A stretch of 64,000 bases of DNA from Gemmata sp051859125 (GCF_051859125.1 NZ_JBHYGG010000201.1:1-64000), one strand, 5' to 3'; shown: positions 6,399 to 14,920, counted from the first letter of the stretch. Notes: a model not told the origin generated them from the letters alone. Numbers and translations: made by a program.

Positions 6399-6594
6399 GG
6401 GCGACTCCTCTCGCCACCTCGAACTTCCGGTACGCTGCCACGATCCGCCGCACCTCGGCGTCGCTGTAGGCTTTCGCCGCCCCGATGCGTGTTCCGAGTG
6501 CCTTCAGGTCCGGGTCGGTGCGGGCGATCTTCCTGAGCAAATCGACGTCGAGGGGCGGGCTCTCTCCGCGGGCGATGACGGGCAGTGTTTTCAT
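6388..6594 (-). CDS. Small hypothetical protein, first gene of the left operon
   Basis: This 68-residue helical protein has no recognised family. I chose the ATG at 6594, with GGAGG upstream; the longer frame starts with a TTG that overlaps that ribosome site. It overlaps the next gene by eleven bases and is the promoter-proximal gene of the minus-strand operon running to the integrase. Confidence 0.55.
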   Translation of the reverse strand: MKTLPVIARGESPPLDVDLLRKIARTDPDLKALGTRIGAAKAYSDAEVRRIVAAYRKFEVARGVAHAS

Positions 6595-7135
6595 GTCGTA
6601 CCGAGCCTCCAAAGCCGCCGCTCCCGGTGGGCCACAGTGGTCCCGGAGCGATCGGTTGATCTACCAGCACTGTAATTTGCTAGTGGACACGCATCCAAAA
6701 AGGACGGCGAACATCGTTACGCCGGAGAACCGATTTGATCTTTCACCACGACAACTCGTGGCCGGAAGTCACCGACCGCGCGAGCGTTGGGGCGGCACCC
6801 CGAAAGCGTTCCGCCGGGCGGGACAGCGGGAAGAAAAAATACTCGGCCCCTACCCGCGAACGTCCATCAACGGTGCGGATCGAAGCGATGAGTTGCCGAG
6901 CTGAAGGGAGTGACGTGAGCAGTGTCAGTCTGCGGCGCGCGAGTCGGCGGTGTTGACGGGAAACGACTTGTGATCGCGGGAGGAGCGGAACGGACCGAAC
7001 GGCGCGCACCCTTCACCGCGAACCCTGAGGCAACGGGACGGGCAGAGCGGGAATTCCCGCCTTCGCTCGGACCCACGACAACGCTCGACGCCCCGGGGAG
7101 CGCTCCCCGGGGCGTCGAGCGTTGGTGCCGGCCCA
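6595..7135. other. Intergenic region upstream of the left operon
   Basis: About 540 bases with no supported gene; the short frames on both strands lack ribosome sites or family features. It must hold the promoter of the minus-strand operon starting at 6594. An AT-richer stretch at 6670-6735 is the best candidate, but I cannot name exact boxes. It also contains the 46-base palindrome at 7079-7124. Confidence 0.5.
7079..7124. terminator. 46-bp perfect palindrome, probable terminator of the TIGR02996 gene
   Basis: Two 23-base arms are exactly complementary around AGC|GCT at 7101/7102. It lies 12 bases beyond the stop of the minus-strand gene ending at 7136. There is no T-run, so it would be a hairpin terminator or a cruciform without loop. 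Its length and perfection are unusual. Confidence 0.55.
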
Positions 7136-7690
7136 TCACTCCGACGGGTACCGGTGGGGGCGGCGAAACATCTTCTCCACCGCCTCCGCAATGAGCTGCC
7201 GCTCGCCCGGCATCGCGGTGAACCAGATCCCGACCCGGGACGCCTGCGGCGACCGGGCGGCCCGCCGGCTGTACGTCACCGGGCACCCGCCGCACCGCCG
7301 CTGAAGCACCCGGCAGAGGGCGAGGGCGTCCGGCTGCTGTGCGATCAGTTCCAGGGTGAGGACGGGGTAGCCCGCGACCTCCGTGCTCCCCGGGCGTACG
7401 GTGCGGGCGATCTTCGCCGTGGTGGCGAGTTGAACGACGGTCACGAGCGCTTCGGAGATTTCCTCGTTGCTCCACTTCCCGGCGGCCCACAGGCGACGGT
7501 ACTGGAACCCCACAAGGAGTTCGGCCGGGACCGCACGCTGGTGCCAGTAGGCGTTGAACCCCTTCGGCACGCCGGCGGCGACGGGCGTGGCCGGGTGCAT
7601 CTCGTCGAGCCAGTCGGCAAGCGCGAGCCGAGCCGTGTCGTCCTCGGGGGCGAGGCGGACCGCTTCGAGGAACGACGACATCTCGCTCAC
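7136..7690 (-). CDS. TIGR02996-domain protein
   Basis: The N-terminus FLEAVRLAPEDDTARLALADWLDE is the TIGR02996 repeat-companion domain, abundant in Gemmata and of unknown function. The rest (about 45-184) matches no family I know; it has a CGGCPVTYSRRAARSPQ segment. I chose the GTG at 7690 because GAGG lies seven bases upstream; the open frame to 8074 only overlaps the next gene. It sits 80 bases downstream of the DAC-like gene on the same strand and may be cotranscribed. Confidence 0.75.
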   Translation of the reverse strand: MSEMSSFLEAVRLAPEDDTARLALADWLDEMHPATPVAAGVPKGFNAYWHQRAVPAELLVGFQYRRLWAAGKWSNEEISEALVTVVQLATTAKIARTVRPGSTEVAGYPVLTLELIAQQPDALALCRVLQRRCGGCPVTYSRRAARSPQASRVGIWFTAMPGERQLIAEAVEKMFRRPHRYPSE

Positions 7691-7770
7691 CGGACAACCT
7701 CGGCATGATCGCGGAGAGATGAGGCGAGCGCAACTCGGCACCGTTGCTGCCGCCCCACTATCGTCCAAAG

Positions 7771-9258
7771 TCACTCGGGAAAGATGCTGACCATCCCGTC
7801 TTCGGACTTCACCAGAGCTACCACGTCCTGCTCGCGACGGTTGTAGACGTACCGGACAGCGGAGTTGTATCTCGCGCCGCGATCCGGCGAGCACCGCAGC
7901 GAGGCGAGCCCGTCCAGGATGACCCCAATCGCGTGGCACACGCCCTCGGTGTCCACGAGGACGGAGCCGTCGATCGAGGTCACACGGGGCAGCAACTCGG
8001 TCGTCATCGGGACGGGAACGATCCGGGTGCACTGCGCCGCAAGGCGAGCAGCCTCCTCTGCCGCGGCCCGACAAATGACGAGCATGCAGCCGTGTCCCTG
8101 TGATGCCGCACCCGCGGCGAGAGCGGCAAGGTTGTCGGCGGCGGCGGGATCGAGGCTCGGGAACACGCGGCGGGTTGTTGCGCGAAACCGCTCGTGCGGG
8201 AACCCCGGCAGCTTCACGCTCGGCACGCCGTAGCGAACGTGCATCATCGCGTGGGAGCCGTGGAAGAGCCCCCAGGAGAACTGCCGCTCGAAGCGGACCG
8301 TGAAGGCGTCCTCGTCTGCCAGGGGGTAATCGTCCCTGATCCCCCCAAGGCCGTAGACCTGTCGCCCGTCACAAAGGGCTGAGATCTCGCGGGATGTCAT
8401 CTGAAGCAGCTTGCGCACGGCTCCGGGTGAGGACAGTGGGACGGGTGCTACGAACGAAGCGTCCACCCGTATGTGGGGGTGCTCGGGGCGCGCGAAGACG
8501 ATGGTGCCCCGGCCCTCCTCCCCCTCGTATTTGAGGGTCGAGAGGTTGTTGAGGTCGTCGTACAAGCCCTGCGACGCGAGGCTGTGCCCCGTTCCGATTG
8601 CCGCGGTGGCGGCCAGCGACCTGCCGGCCCGGGTGAACACGTAATCGTGGTCCGCAACCGCGGTGAGGGCCGAAATGGGAGCGTTGGACGAGAAGAGTTG
8701 CACCGCGTCGAGCAGGTACTGCCAAACCACCGCGTCAACGAGCGACCGCTCGCGGCGGTACTCCCGGCGGCCGAAAGCCCCGGTGTAGCTGTCCTTCGAG
8801 AGCGGGTGGTACTGCGAGTACACCTCCTGTTGAACCTGGACAACGAAGACCCCGTTATTGTCCTGATAATCAAAGGGCCAACTCGCGATCGTGGCGAACC
8901 CCGTGCTCTCCGCGGCGTTGTTCGCTGCCTCGGTGACGGCCCTCACGAGGGCACGCGACCTGATTCTTCGGACCTTGGTGTCGAGGAGTTGCTGGTGACT
9001 CGGAGTCCAACCCGCTTCTGGGTCGGGGGCCAGATAAGACGCGGATTCCGGGTCGTTGGCAATGAGATCCTTCACGCGATCTTGAACCCCGCGAAAGGAC
9101 TCGGGGTGCAGGGCATCGTGCTCCGAGCAGACGCCGATGCGTTGTTCTGTCGCCCCGTCCCTCGGGACACAAATGGCGGAGACTCGCGGCACGAACCGGT
9201 CGTCGAGTCGCTTCAGAAGCACGTCGAGGTCTGCCCGCACGATGCTCAAGAAGGACAT
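7771..9258 (-). CDS. DisA_N/diadenylate-cyclase-like (DAC) protein with large sensor region
   Basis: The C-terminal quarter resembles the DAC domain that makes cyclic di-AMP: GHGCMLVI, then IDGSVLVDTEG (DGS at 430-432 in place of DGA) and RGARYNSAVRYV (460-471 in place of the GTRHRAA motif), ending VALVKSEDGMVSIFPE. The 370-residue N-terminal region probably senses an input; it contains VRYGVPSVKLPGFPHERF. The substituted His-Arg box makes catalysis uncertain. A GGAGG six bases before the ATG supports the start. It lies in the accessory part of the element, where nucleotide second-messenger proteins often serve defence. The role is inferred. Confidence 0.65.
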   Translation of the reverse strand: MSFLSIVRADLDVLLKRLDDRFVPRVSAICVPRDGATEQRIGVCSEHDALHPESFRGVQDRVKDLIANDPESASYLAPDPEAGWTPSHQQLLDTKVRRIRSRALVRAVTEAANNAAESTGFATIASWPFDYQDNNGVFVVQVQQEVYSQYHPLSKDSYTGAFGRREYRRERSLVDAVVWQYLLDAVQLFSSNAPISALTAVADHDYVFTRAGRSLAATAAIGTGHSLASQGLYDDLNNLSTLKYEGEEGRGTIVFARPEHPHIRVDASFVAPVPLSSPGAVRKLLQMTSREISALCDGRQVYGLGGIRDDYPLADEDAFTVRFERQFSWGLFHGSHAMMHVRYGVPSVKLPGFPHERFRATTRRVFPSLDPAAADNLAALAAGAASQGHGCMLVICRAAAEEAARLAAQCTRIVPVPMTTELLPRVTSIDGSVLVDTEGVCHAIGVILDGLASLRCSPDRGARYNSAVRYVYNRREQDVVALVKSEDGMVSIFPE

Positions 9259-9378
9259 CTCGAACCTCCGTAATGATCGCCCAGGGAGCCAGGTGGGAGC
9301 CTGGACCCCATCACCGGCCCCACGGGCTTGCGACCGCCATGCGCCCGTGCTCGAACTCGCCTGCCCTCACTTGCCTCG

Positions 9379-9723
9379 TCACTTCTTTCCCCTCTTCGGG
9401 GCCGGCTTCTTCGGCTTCACGTTCGCGCGAGTGGGAGCGCTCGCGGCGGCATCGGGGAACGGTGCGGGGGGCGGCGGGGCCGGGGGCGGCAACGGGGCCG
9501 GCTTCGGCGGCGGCGGGTAGGCCATGTGCCGGCGGAGCGCGTCAATCACCACTTCCTTGAGCGACTCGCTCCGCGATTGGGCGAACCCTTTCGCTTCCTC
9601 CACAAGTTCGACGGGCAGTTCAAGAAGCACCTGCTTCGTTCCCTTCACGGGACTCTTCGGCATCAGGATCTCCAGTTCGGGCGGCCGATCCGCCACCAGT
9701 TGAGCACACATCACAATATCCAC
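9379..9723 (-). CDS. Ribbon-helix-helix regulator with Pro-rich tail
   Basis: The 114-residue protein has an RHH-type core (about 26-68: GTKQVLLELPVELVEEAKG, then SESLKEVVIDALRRHM). A Pro/Ala tail and a basic end, KPKKPAPKRGKK, follow. The GTG at 9723 is eight bases after GGGGAG, which itself lies in the palindrome 9724-9740; an ATG at 9711 is the alternative. Palindromes of CTAGGGG half sites overlap its own leader and the divergent promoter, so autoregulation is likely. It could be an antitoxin-type repressor without an obvious toxin. Confidence 0.72.
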   Translation of the reverse strand: MDIVMCAQLVADRPPELEILMPKSPVKGTKQVLLELPVELVEEAKGFAQSRSESLKEVVIDALRRHMAYPPPPKPAPLPPPAPPPPAPFPDAAASAPTRANVKPKKPAPKRGKK

Positions 9724-9740
9724 CTAGGGGACTCCCCTAG
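9724..9740. promoter_or_regulatory. Operator-like palindrome CTAGGGGACTCCCCTAG
   Basis: This is a perfect inverted repeat with a single central C. It ends one base before the GTG of the RHH gene and includes its ribosome site. The half site CTAGGGG recurs in the palindrome at 9763-9774. Confidence 0.6.
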
Positions 9741-9757
9741 CAATTCCCAAATTGCAT

Positions 9758-9786
9758 TTGACACCCCTAGGGGTTATCCCTATATT
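9758..9786 (+). promoter_or_regulatory. Sigma-70-type promoter with embedded operator
   Basis: TTGACA (9758-9763) and TATATT (9781-9786) are separated by exactly 17 bases. The spacer contains the perfect palindrome ACCCCTAGGGGT (9763-9774), which shares half sites with 9724-9740. The promoter points right, towards the SWIM-like gene at 9833. It stands out in an otherwise very GC-rich window and is probably repressed by the divergent RHH protein. Confidence 0.72.
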
Positions 9787-9832
9787 CATTGCAACCAGCC
9801 CGCCCGACACCACCTGACCGCGAGGGTCGCCC

Positions 9833-10177
9833 GTGCCCGCCACCTTCACCGAACTCCTGCCCCCGACCAAAAGTGCCCCGCGGTCGGGGCTCCGGTGGAC
9901 GCCGACCGGCCCGGGGTGCGGGCTCCTCGTGATCGAGAGGCCGCGGGCGGTGGCGACCTACGCGGTCGCCGAGTTCCAGACGCCGTGGGAGGGCCGGGCC
10001 TTCCACCTCGTCTGCCTGGGCGGCCAGTCGGACGCGGGCGCCGAGAGCTACGACGTGTTCGCGGCCCGCAACGGCCAGGACCACCGGTGCGACTGCAAGG
10101 GGTTCAGCTACGGCCGGGGCAAGCCCTGCAAGCACGTCCTGGCGGCCCTCGCCCTGCTGGCGAACGAGTGGGTCTGA
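9833..10177 (+). CDS. Small SWIM-type zinc-finger protein
   Basis: The 114-residue protein ends in CDCKGFSYGRGKPCKHVLA, a CxCx(n)CxH SWIM zinc-finger signature found in DNA- or protein-binding proteins. The upstream 80 residues are a small beta-rich domain I do not recognise. The GTG start has GAGGG nine bases upstream. It is the first gene after the operator-controlled promoter and leads a rightward run of small genes. Confidence 0.75.
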   Translation: MPATFTELLPPTKSAPRSGLRWTPTGPGCGLLVIERPRAVATYAVAEFQTPWEGRAFHLVCLGGQSDAGAESYDVFAARNGQDHRCDCKGFSYGRGKPCKHVLAALALLANEWV

Positions 10178-10236
10178 CCCGCCGGCCGACCCGGGCCGGT
10201 TACCCCGACCGGCCCATCACCTTGGAGGACGATTCG

Positions 10237-10461
10237 ATGTTCGACGTGTTCGGCTGGTTGCGGCGGAAGGCCCACGACGCGGTCATCGGCGGGATCGCCG
10301 ACGCGGTGCAGGAGGTCGCCCCGGGGGACGCCGCGCCGGCGGACCTGGACGGCCTGCGGGCGCTCCTGGCGAGGGCCGACGTGAGGGCCCTCGCCGCCGC
10401 GGCGAGCGAACCGGCCGCGGCCCCGGAGCCCGAGCCGGCGGCGAAGCGGAAGGCGAAGTGA
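10237..10461 (+). CDS. Small hypothetical protein, 74 residues
   Basis: A GGAGG eight bases before the ATG supports this short gene. The N-terminal half (MFDVFGWLRRKAHDAVIGGI) is amphipathic; the C-terminal half is Ala/Pro/Glu-rich and ends in basic residues. It sits between the SWIM-like gene and a zinc-ribbon gene on the same strand. The function is unknown. Confidence 0.65.
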   Translation: MFDVFGWLRRKAHDAVIGGIADAVQEVAPGDAAPADLDGLRALLARADVRALAAAASEPAAAPEPEPAAKRKAK

Positions 10462-10539
10462 CCCGCCCGTGAACGAGTTGGCCCGGGGCGTCTTGCACAC
10501 GCCCCGGGCCGGTCGCCCCCACCCCTTGGAGATGAAGGC

Positions 10540-10734
10540 ATGACCCAGTCTACGCCCCGCCGCCGCGGCCGGCCCCGGAAATCCCGCACCTGCCCCGACT
10601 GCGGCTCCCGGCTGATCGGCCGCCGCGACCCGGTGTGCCCGGCCTGCACGCGGTACGAACTCGGGCCGCTCGCCCGCCCGATCCCCTACGCCCTGGCCGA
10701 CCGCCGGCCGGAACGGGAAGGGGGTGCCCGGTGA
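10540..10734 (+). CDS. Small zinc-ribbon protein
   Basis: The 64-residue protein starts with a basic patch (RRRGRPRKSR), followed by CPDCGSRLIGRRDPVCPACT, a four-cysteine zinc ribbon. It probably binds nucleic acid. GGAG precedes the ATG. Its TGA overlaps the GTG of the sigma-ParB fusion gene (GTGA), so the two are translationally coupled. Confidence 0.72.
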   Translation: MTQSTPRRRGRPRKSRTCPDCGSRLIGRRDPVCPACTRYELGPLARPIPYALADRRPEREGGAR

Positions 10735-12263
10735 CCGCCCACGAGGCCCTGCCCCGCGTCGAGCGGCTGATCCGGTGGCACGCCCGCCGCCGGGTCGGCC
10801 CCGGCCGGGACGCCGACGCCGACGACCTGGCCCAGGACGCCACCGTCCGCCTGCTGGAGAGCTTCCCGAAGTTCAACGGCAACCCCGGGCTCCTGCCCCA
10901 GTTCACGAGCTGGATGTGCTACCGGGCCAGCGAGGCCCGCACCACTCGGCACGCCCGGGACGCGCAGGTGGCCGCCCACCTCCGCGACCTCGCGGCCCGG
11001 GACGCCGCTCGCCCGGGCTGCGCCGCCGACGGCCCCGACTCGGAGGACGCGGCCGCGGAGGCCGCCCGGCTCCGGGCCGCGGTCGAGCGGCTCCCCGCCC
11101 AGCAGCGGGCCGCCGTGGTCCGCGTGTTCGGCCTCGACGGCCGCGGGCCCGCGACGCGGAAGGGCGTCGCCGCCGAGCTGGGGGTGACGCACCAGGCGGT
11201 CAGCGACCGGGTCAAGCGGGCCGTCGCCGCGCTCCGCGCTATGCTGACTGAGGGACGCCCGTCCACGTCGCCCGCGACGCCCCCGGCCACCGCCCGGCCG
11301 CGACCCCACCCGGAGTTCGACATGCCCAACCCGCTCTCCCGCCCCAAGGGCCGCCGCGAAATGGTCCCGCTCGACCGGCTCACCTTCGACCCGGCGTTCC
11401 AGGTCCGGGGCGAGCCGTTCAACGAGGCCCACGTGTGCCGGCTGGTCGAGGTGCTCGACGACGACGGCGAGTTCGACCCGCTCGACGTCGTCGAGGTGGC
11501 CCCGCCCGGGGGCAAGGGGCTGTCCCGGCTCTACGTGATCGACGGGTTCAACCGCGGCGAGGCGCACCGCCGCCGGGGGACGGGGTCGGTCGCGTGTCTG
11601 GTGCTCCCCGGCACCCGGGCCGACGCCGAATTGTGGGCGCTCGCCAGCAACAGCAAGCAGCCCCTGGCCCGGACCCCCGAGGACTGCCGCCGGGCGTTCG
11701 ACCGGCTGGTCGGCAACCCGGCCCTTTTGGAGCGGGTGATCGAGGGGAGCCGCGGGACCGGCGGCACGGAGCGGGGGATCGCAAGGGCGTGCGGCCTGTC
11801 CCACGGCATCGTCGGCAAGTACCTGCACGAGAGCGGCCTCCGGTCGGACCGGCGGACCGGCCGCCTCGTCGCGGCCGCACCGGACGCGGCACCGACCGGC
11901 CGCCAGCCGTCGGCGAACCGAACGACCGCGGCACCGGCCCGGGAGGTGGAGGTCGAGGTGCGGGCCGCGGGCGACCCGGTGGAGGCAGCGGTCGAGGCCT
12001 CACTGGCCAACGCGAAGGCCCTGGTCCGGGCGCTGGGCCGCGAGGTCGAGGTGCTGTTGCGGTCGCGGGTCGGGGACCAGCTCCGGGCCGCGCTTCGGTC
12101 CCACGGCCTTCCGCTGGCGGTGGCGGAGCGGGAGGAGCTGGCCCCGATCGGCACCACCGCCCCGCCGAAGACGCGGCGGACCGAGACGTGGCCGGTCGTC
12201 GGGGACCTGGTCGCGGCCCTCGGCGAGGTGCAGGCGAGCGTCTACGCCCGGCAGGCCGGGTGA
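10731..12263 (+). CDS. Fusion of sigma-70-like domain and ParB-like domain
   Basis: One 510-residue frame joins two DNA-related modules. Residues 1-172 resemble an ECF-type sigma factor: region 2 with ADDLAQDATVRLLE, region 4 with LPAQQRAAVV and an HTH around GVAAELGVTHQAVSDRVKRA. After a Pro/Thr linker, residues 212-310 resemble a ParB nuclease-fold domain (VIDGFNRGEAHRRRG at 269-283). A second HTH follows (about 345-370, GIARACGLSHGIVGKYL) with a helical tail. The GTG at 10731 overlaps the previous stop. An in-frame ATG at 11322 has GGAG seven bases upstream, so the ParB part might also be made alone. I infer a regulator that could bind element sites and recruit polymerase. Confidence 0.75.
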   Translation: MTAHEALPRVERLIRWHARRRVGPGRDADADDLAQDATVRLLESFPKFNGNPGLLPQFTSWMCYRASEARTTRHARDAQVAAHLRDLAARDAARPGCAADGPDSEDAAAEAARLRAAVERLPAQQRAAVVRVFGLDGRGPATRKGVAAELGVTHQAVSDRVKRAVAALRAMLTEGRPSTSPATPPATARPRPHPEFDMPNPLSRPKGRREMVPLDRLTFDPAFQVRGEPFNEAHVCRLVEVLDDDGEFDPLDVVEVAPPGGKGLSRLYVIDGFNRGEAHRRRGTGSVACLVLPGTRADAELWALASNSKQPLARTPEDCRRAFDRLVGNPALLERVIEGSRGTGGTERGIARACGLSHGIVGKYLHESGLRSDRRTGRLVAAAPDAAPTGRQPSANRTTAAPAREVEVEVRAAGDPVEAAVEASLANAKALVRALGREVEVLLRSRVGDQLRAALRSHGLPLAVAEREELAPIGTTAPPKTRRTETWPVVGDLVAALGEVQASVYARQAG

Positions 12264-12276
12264 GGTGAAACGACAG

Positions 12277-12311
12277 CGGCCCCGCGGGGAGCGACCGAAC
12301 CCGCGGGGCCG
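12277..12311 (+). terminator. Hairpin terminator after the sigma-ParB gene
   Basis: CGGCCCCGCGGG (12277-12288) pairs perfectly with 12300-12311 around an 11-base loop. It starts 14 bases past the stop at 12263. No T-run follows, which is common in this genome. Confidence 0.6.
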
Positions 12312-12395
12312 TCACCCGCACCGCGGCGGGTTGAACCAATCATATCTCAGACGCAGCGGGCACGAGGCACACGCCGCCCGCCAGTGCCGCAGAGG

Positions 12396-12740
12396 TCACC
12401 CCCGCACCAAGGCAATGATGGCCGCAACGGCGAGGAGCGGCACCCCCGCCACGAGGAGCTTCCGCTTGGTGCCGTCCCAGTGCCCCCGGTCGAACGCGAC
12501 CCGGTACAGGGGCTCGCCATCGATCGCTACACCCGACAGGCGGACGGTCCGGCCGACCTCGTACCCGTCCCGGTACCCGCCCGTGATCTGGTACACGTGG
12601 GCCGGGCCGAGTTGGCCGGCGGTGTCGTTCGCCAACTCCCGGAGCCGGTGGAGGAGCGCGTCGGGGGACGCCCCGGCGGCCCACAACTTGAGCACCTCGG
12701 CGACGGCCTGGTCCGGAGAGATCGGCGGCACGTTCGACAC
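12396..12740 (-). CDS. Small membrane-anchored hypothetical protein
   Basis: A protein of about 114 residues with one C-terminal membrane helix (LLVAGVPLLAVAAIIALV) preceded by basic residues, so a tail-anchored topology is likely. The start is uncertain: GTG codons at 12740 and 12728 both follow GGAGGGG. The soluble part contains QAVAEVLKLWAAGASPDALL. The family is unknown. Confidence 0.55.
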   Translation of the reverse strand: MSNVPPISPDQAVAEVLKLWAAGASPDALLHRLRELANDTAGQLGPAHVYQITGGYRDGYEVGRTVRLSGVAIDGEPLYRVAFDRGHWDGTKRKLLVAGVPLLAVAAIIALVRG

Positions 12741-12790
12741 GACCCCTCCAAACCGGGATTGGGCCGGAGCCCGGCCCCAATACCACGCCG

Positions 12791-14671
12791 CTACTTCTTC
12801 GGGTCCGCTTCCAGGACGCGGACGAGGTCGATGTACACCGACTCCTTGCCCTCGGGCAGGAAGTTGATCCCCTCCAGCACCTTCGGGGCGCCCCGGAACC
12901 CGAACGCGGTGTCGCCCGCCGCCCCGTCCACGCTCATGGCCCACGTCTGCTTCGCCACGTCGACGGTGAGCCGCACCGTGTGCCACGTGTCCGGCTTGCA
13001 CGCGGCCACCTTGGTCCACGAGCCCCCGCCGCGGCCGTCACCGTTGAGAGCTCGGAACTCCCCGTTGGCCGCGCTCCACATCGGTCCCGTATTGTCCGGG
13101 TCGCTCTGCCACACGTAGCACCGCATCCCGCCGTCCTTCGGGAACCGGACCCGGGTCTCGACCACGAACGCCCCCTTCTGCCCCGCGGTCCAGGAGCGGC
13201 CGAAGTTGGCGGTGCCCGCAATGTGCAGCGCCCCGTCGCCCTCGGCGACCGGCTCCGTCACGTACGTCGCCTTGGAGTTCGCGGCCCAGGGCCCCTTCCA
13301 GCCCGGCTCGCCGGCCCCGCCCCGGACGTTCGACTGGCCGAGCGGGTAAGGGGACCCCGGGGCCGGGTCGCTGCCCGCGCCCCGGGCGTCGTTGAACGCG
13401 GCGACCGCGATCACCCCCGGCTCGAGCTTGGTGGTCATGGCCGGTGTGGTGGGGGCGGGCGTCGTGACGGCCGGCGTCTTGGGGACCGGTGCCGGAACCG
13501 CGGGCGTCGTGGGCGTGGCGGGTGTCGCCGGCGTCTTGGCCGCGGGGGCCTTCGGCGCGGCGGGCAGCGTGCCGTACACCTTCTCAAGTGCCGCGCGGTC
13601 GTCCGCACTCAACTCGATGGGTAGGAAGTGCAGCCCCTCCCGCGGGTTCGCCGGGTTGTCCCCGTTCCACAGAACCACCTTGGTGCCCTTCGCCCCGAAG
13701 GCGACCAGGAGCCCCCGGGCGTCGGCCCCAGGCGCGACGGTGAACTCCTTGCCGGTGACCAGTGACCGCGGGTTGAAGAACTGCACGGACCGGCCCTCCC
13801 GGTTCGCGACACCCAGGTTCAGCACCGGGTGGAACGCCAGGTTCGTCCCGGGCGGGCTGTCGCCGACCCGCGACTCCAGCTTCTCGGCGCTAAAGGCTGC
13901 GGACGCGCCGCCCCCGGCCCCGCCCTCGACCGGGGGCCGCCACCCGCCCCCGCTCGTCACCAGCACCTTCTTCCCGTCCGGCGTCACGGCGATGGAGTAG
14001 GCGTTTACGGCCGCGTTCCGCTGGGATGACACCAGTTTTAGCCCTTTCGCGTCGACCGCGTACTTGAGGACGAACGCCCGCGCGCCCCACCGGTCCGCGA
14101 ACACCCGGACTCGCCCGTCGGGCAGGTCCTGGACGAAGATCTCGGCCCGGTCCAGCGGCGGCTGGACCCCGGTGAACAGGGCCGCCCCGTCCACCGGGTC
14201 GACCGCGAGGAAGTACCCGACCGCCTTCGTCTTCGTCGCCCTCCCCGAGCCCGGGTCGACGGCGAACACCTGGAGCGTGTCGGTGGAGGCGAACACCGGC
14301 CCCTTGGCCGGGTGGCAGGCCAGGCGGGCCACCGCGTCCCCGCCCAACTCGACCTCGCGCTGCTGCTTGCCCGTCTTGAAGTCGAGGGCGTACACGAGCG
14401 ACCCGCCCTTGGCCGCGACGTACAGGGTGTCCCCCTGGAGGGCCATCGCCGCGGGCTTGAAGTCGACCGCGACCCGCTTGACCTCGCGCTCGGCGACCGT
14501 GTCGAAGTACACCAGTTCGCCCTTCTCGGGCTGGGACACGACGAGCGTCACCCCGTCGGGCGACAGGGCGAAACCGCCGGGGGCGGGCAGGGGCAGCATG
14601 GTCCCCGTGATCGGGTCCGCGGCGGCCGCGGGGACCGCGAGGAGGAGGGCCGCGACAAGGGAGCGGTACAT
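12791..14671 (-). CDS. Secreted beta-propeller protein with C-terminal LamG-like domain
   Basis: The 626-residue protein has a signal peptide (MYRSLVAALLLAVPAAAA). WD40/YVTN-like propeller blades follow (about 25-360: FALSPDGVTLVVSQPEKGEL, IAVTPDGKKVLVTSGGG), then a long Thr/Pro/Ala linker (about 385-430) and a concanavalin-like domain (about 470-625) with WHTVRLTVDVAKQTW. It is probably exported. I preferred the ATG at 14671, with GAGG seven bases upstream, over the frame start at 14716. It is followed on the same strand by the tail-anchored gene. Its biological role is not evident. Confidence 0.75.
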   Translation of the reverse strand: MYRSLVAALLLAVPAAAADPITGTMLPLPAPGGFALSPDGVTLVVSQPEKGELVYFDTVAEREVKRVAVDFKPAAMALQGDTLYVAAKGGSLVYALDFKTGKQQREVELGGDAVARLACHPAKGPVFASTDTLQVFAVDPGSGRATKTKAVGYFLAVDPVDGAALFTGVQPPLDRAEIFVQDLPDGRVRVFADRWGARAFVLKYAVDAKGLKLVSSQRNAAVNAYSIAVTPDGKKVLVTSGGGWRPPVEGGAGGGASAAFSAEKLESRVGDSPPGTNLAFHPVLNLGVANREGRSVQFFNPRSLVTGKEFTVAPGADARGLLVAFGAKGTKVVLWNGDNPANPREGLHFLPIELSADDRAALEKVYGTLPAAPKAPAAKTPATPATPTTPAVPAPVPKTPAVTTPAPTTPAMTTKLEPGVIAVAAFNDARGAGSDPAPGSPYPLGQSNVRGGAGEPGWKGPWAANSKATYVTEPVAEGDGALHIAGTANFGRSWTAGQKGAFVVETRVRFPKDGGMRCYVWQSDPDNTGPMWSAANGEFRALNGDGRGGGSWTKVAACKPDTWHTVRLTVDVAKQTWAMSVDGAAGDTAFGFRGAPKVLEGINFLPEGKESVYIDLVRVLEADPKK

Positions 14672-14920
14672 CGGGGGACCTCGTGGCTGCGACCGGGGGC
14701 GCTCGGCCGGCCGCACGGGGGCGGGGTCGGCCGCACGGGGGCGGGGTGGGGCTCGCCGGGACCGGTTCTCAGTTGCCGATTGTCCGGGAAGCGACCCGGT
14801 GCGTCAATCGCCTTGCGGTCCGGATGAGACCGGGATGGGCGGCCGTCGAGCCGCCCCGGCGTCACGCCTGAACCGCCTGAAATTCGCGCCGGACGCGTTT
14901 CGTTTCAACAGCCAGGCGGG

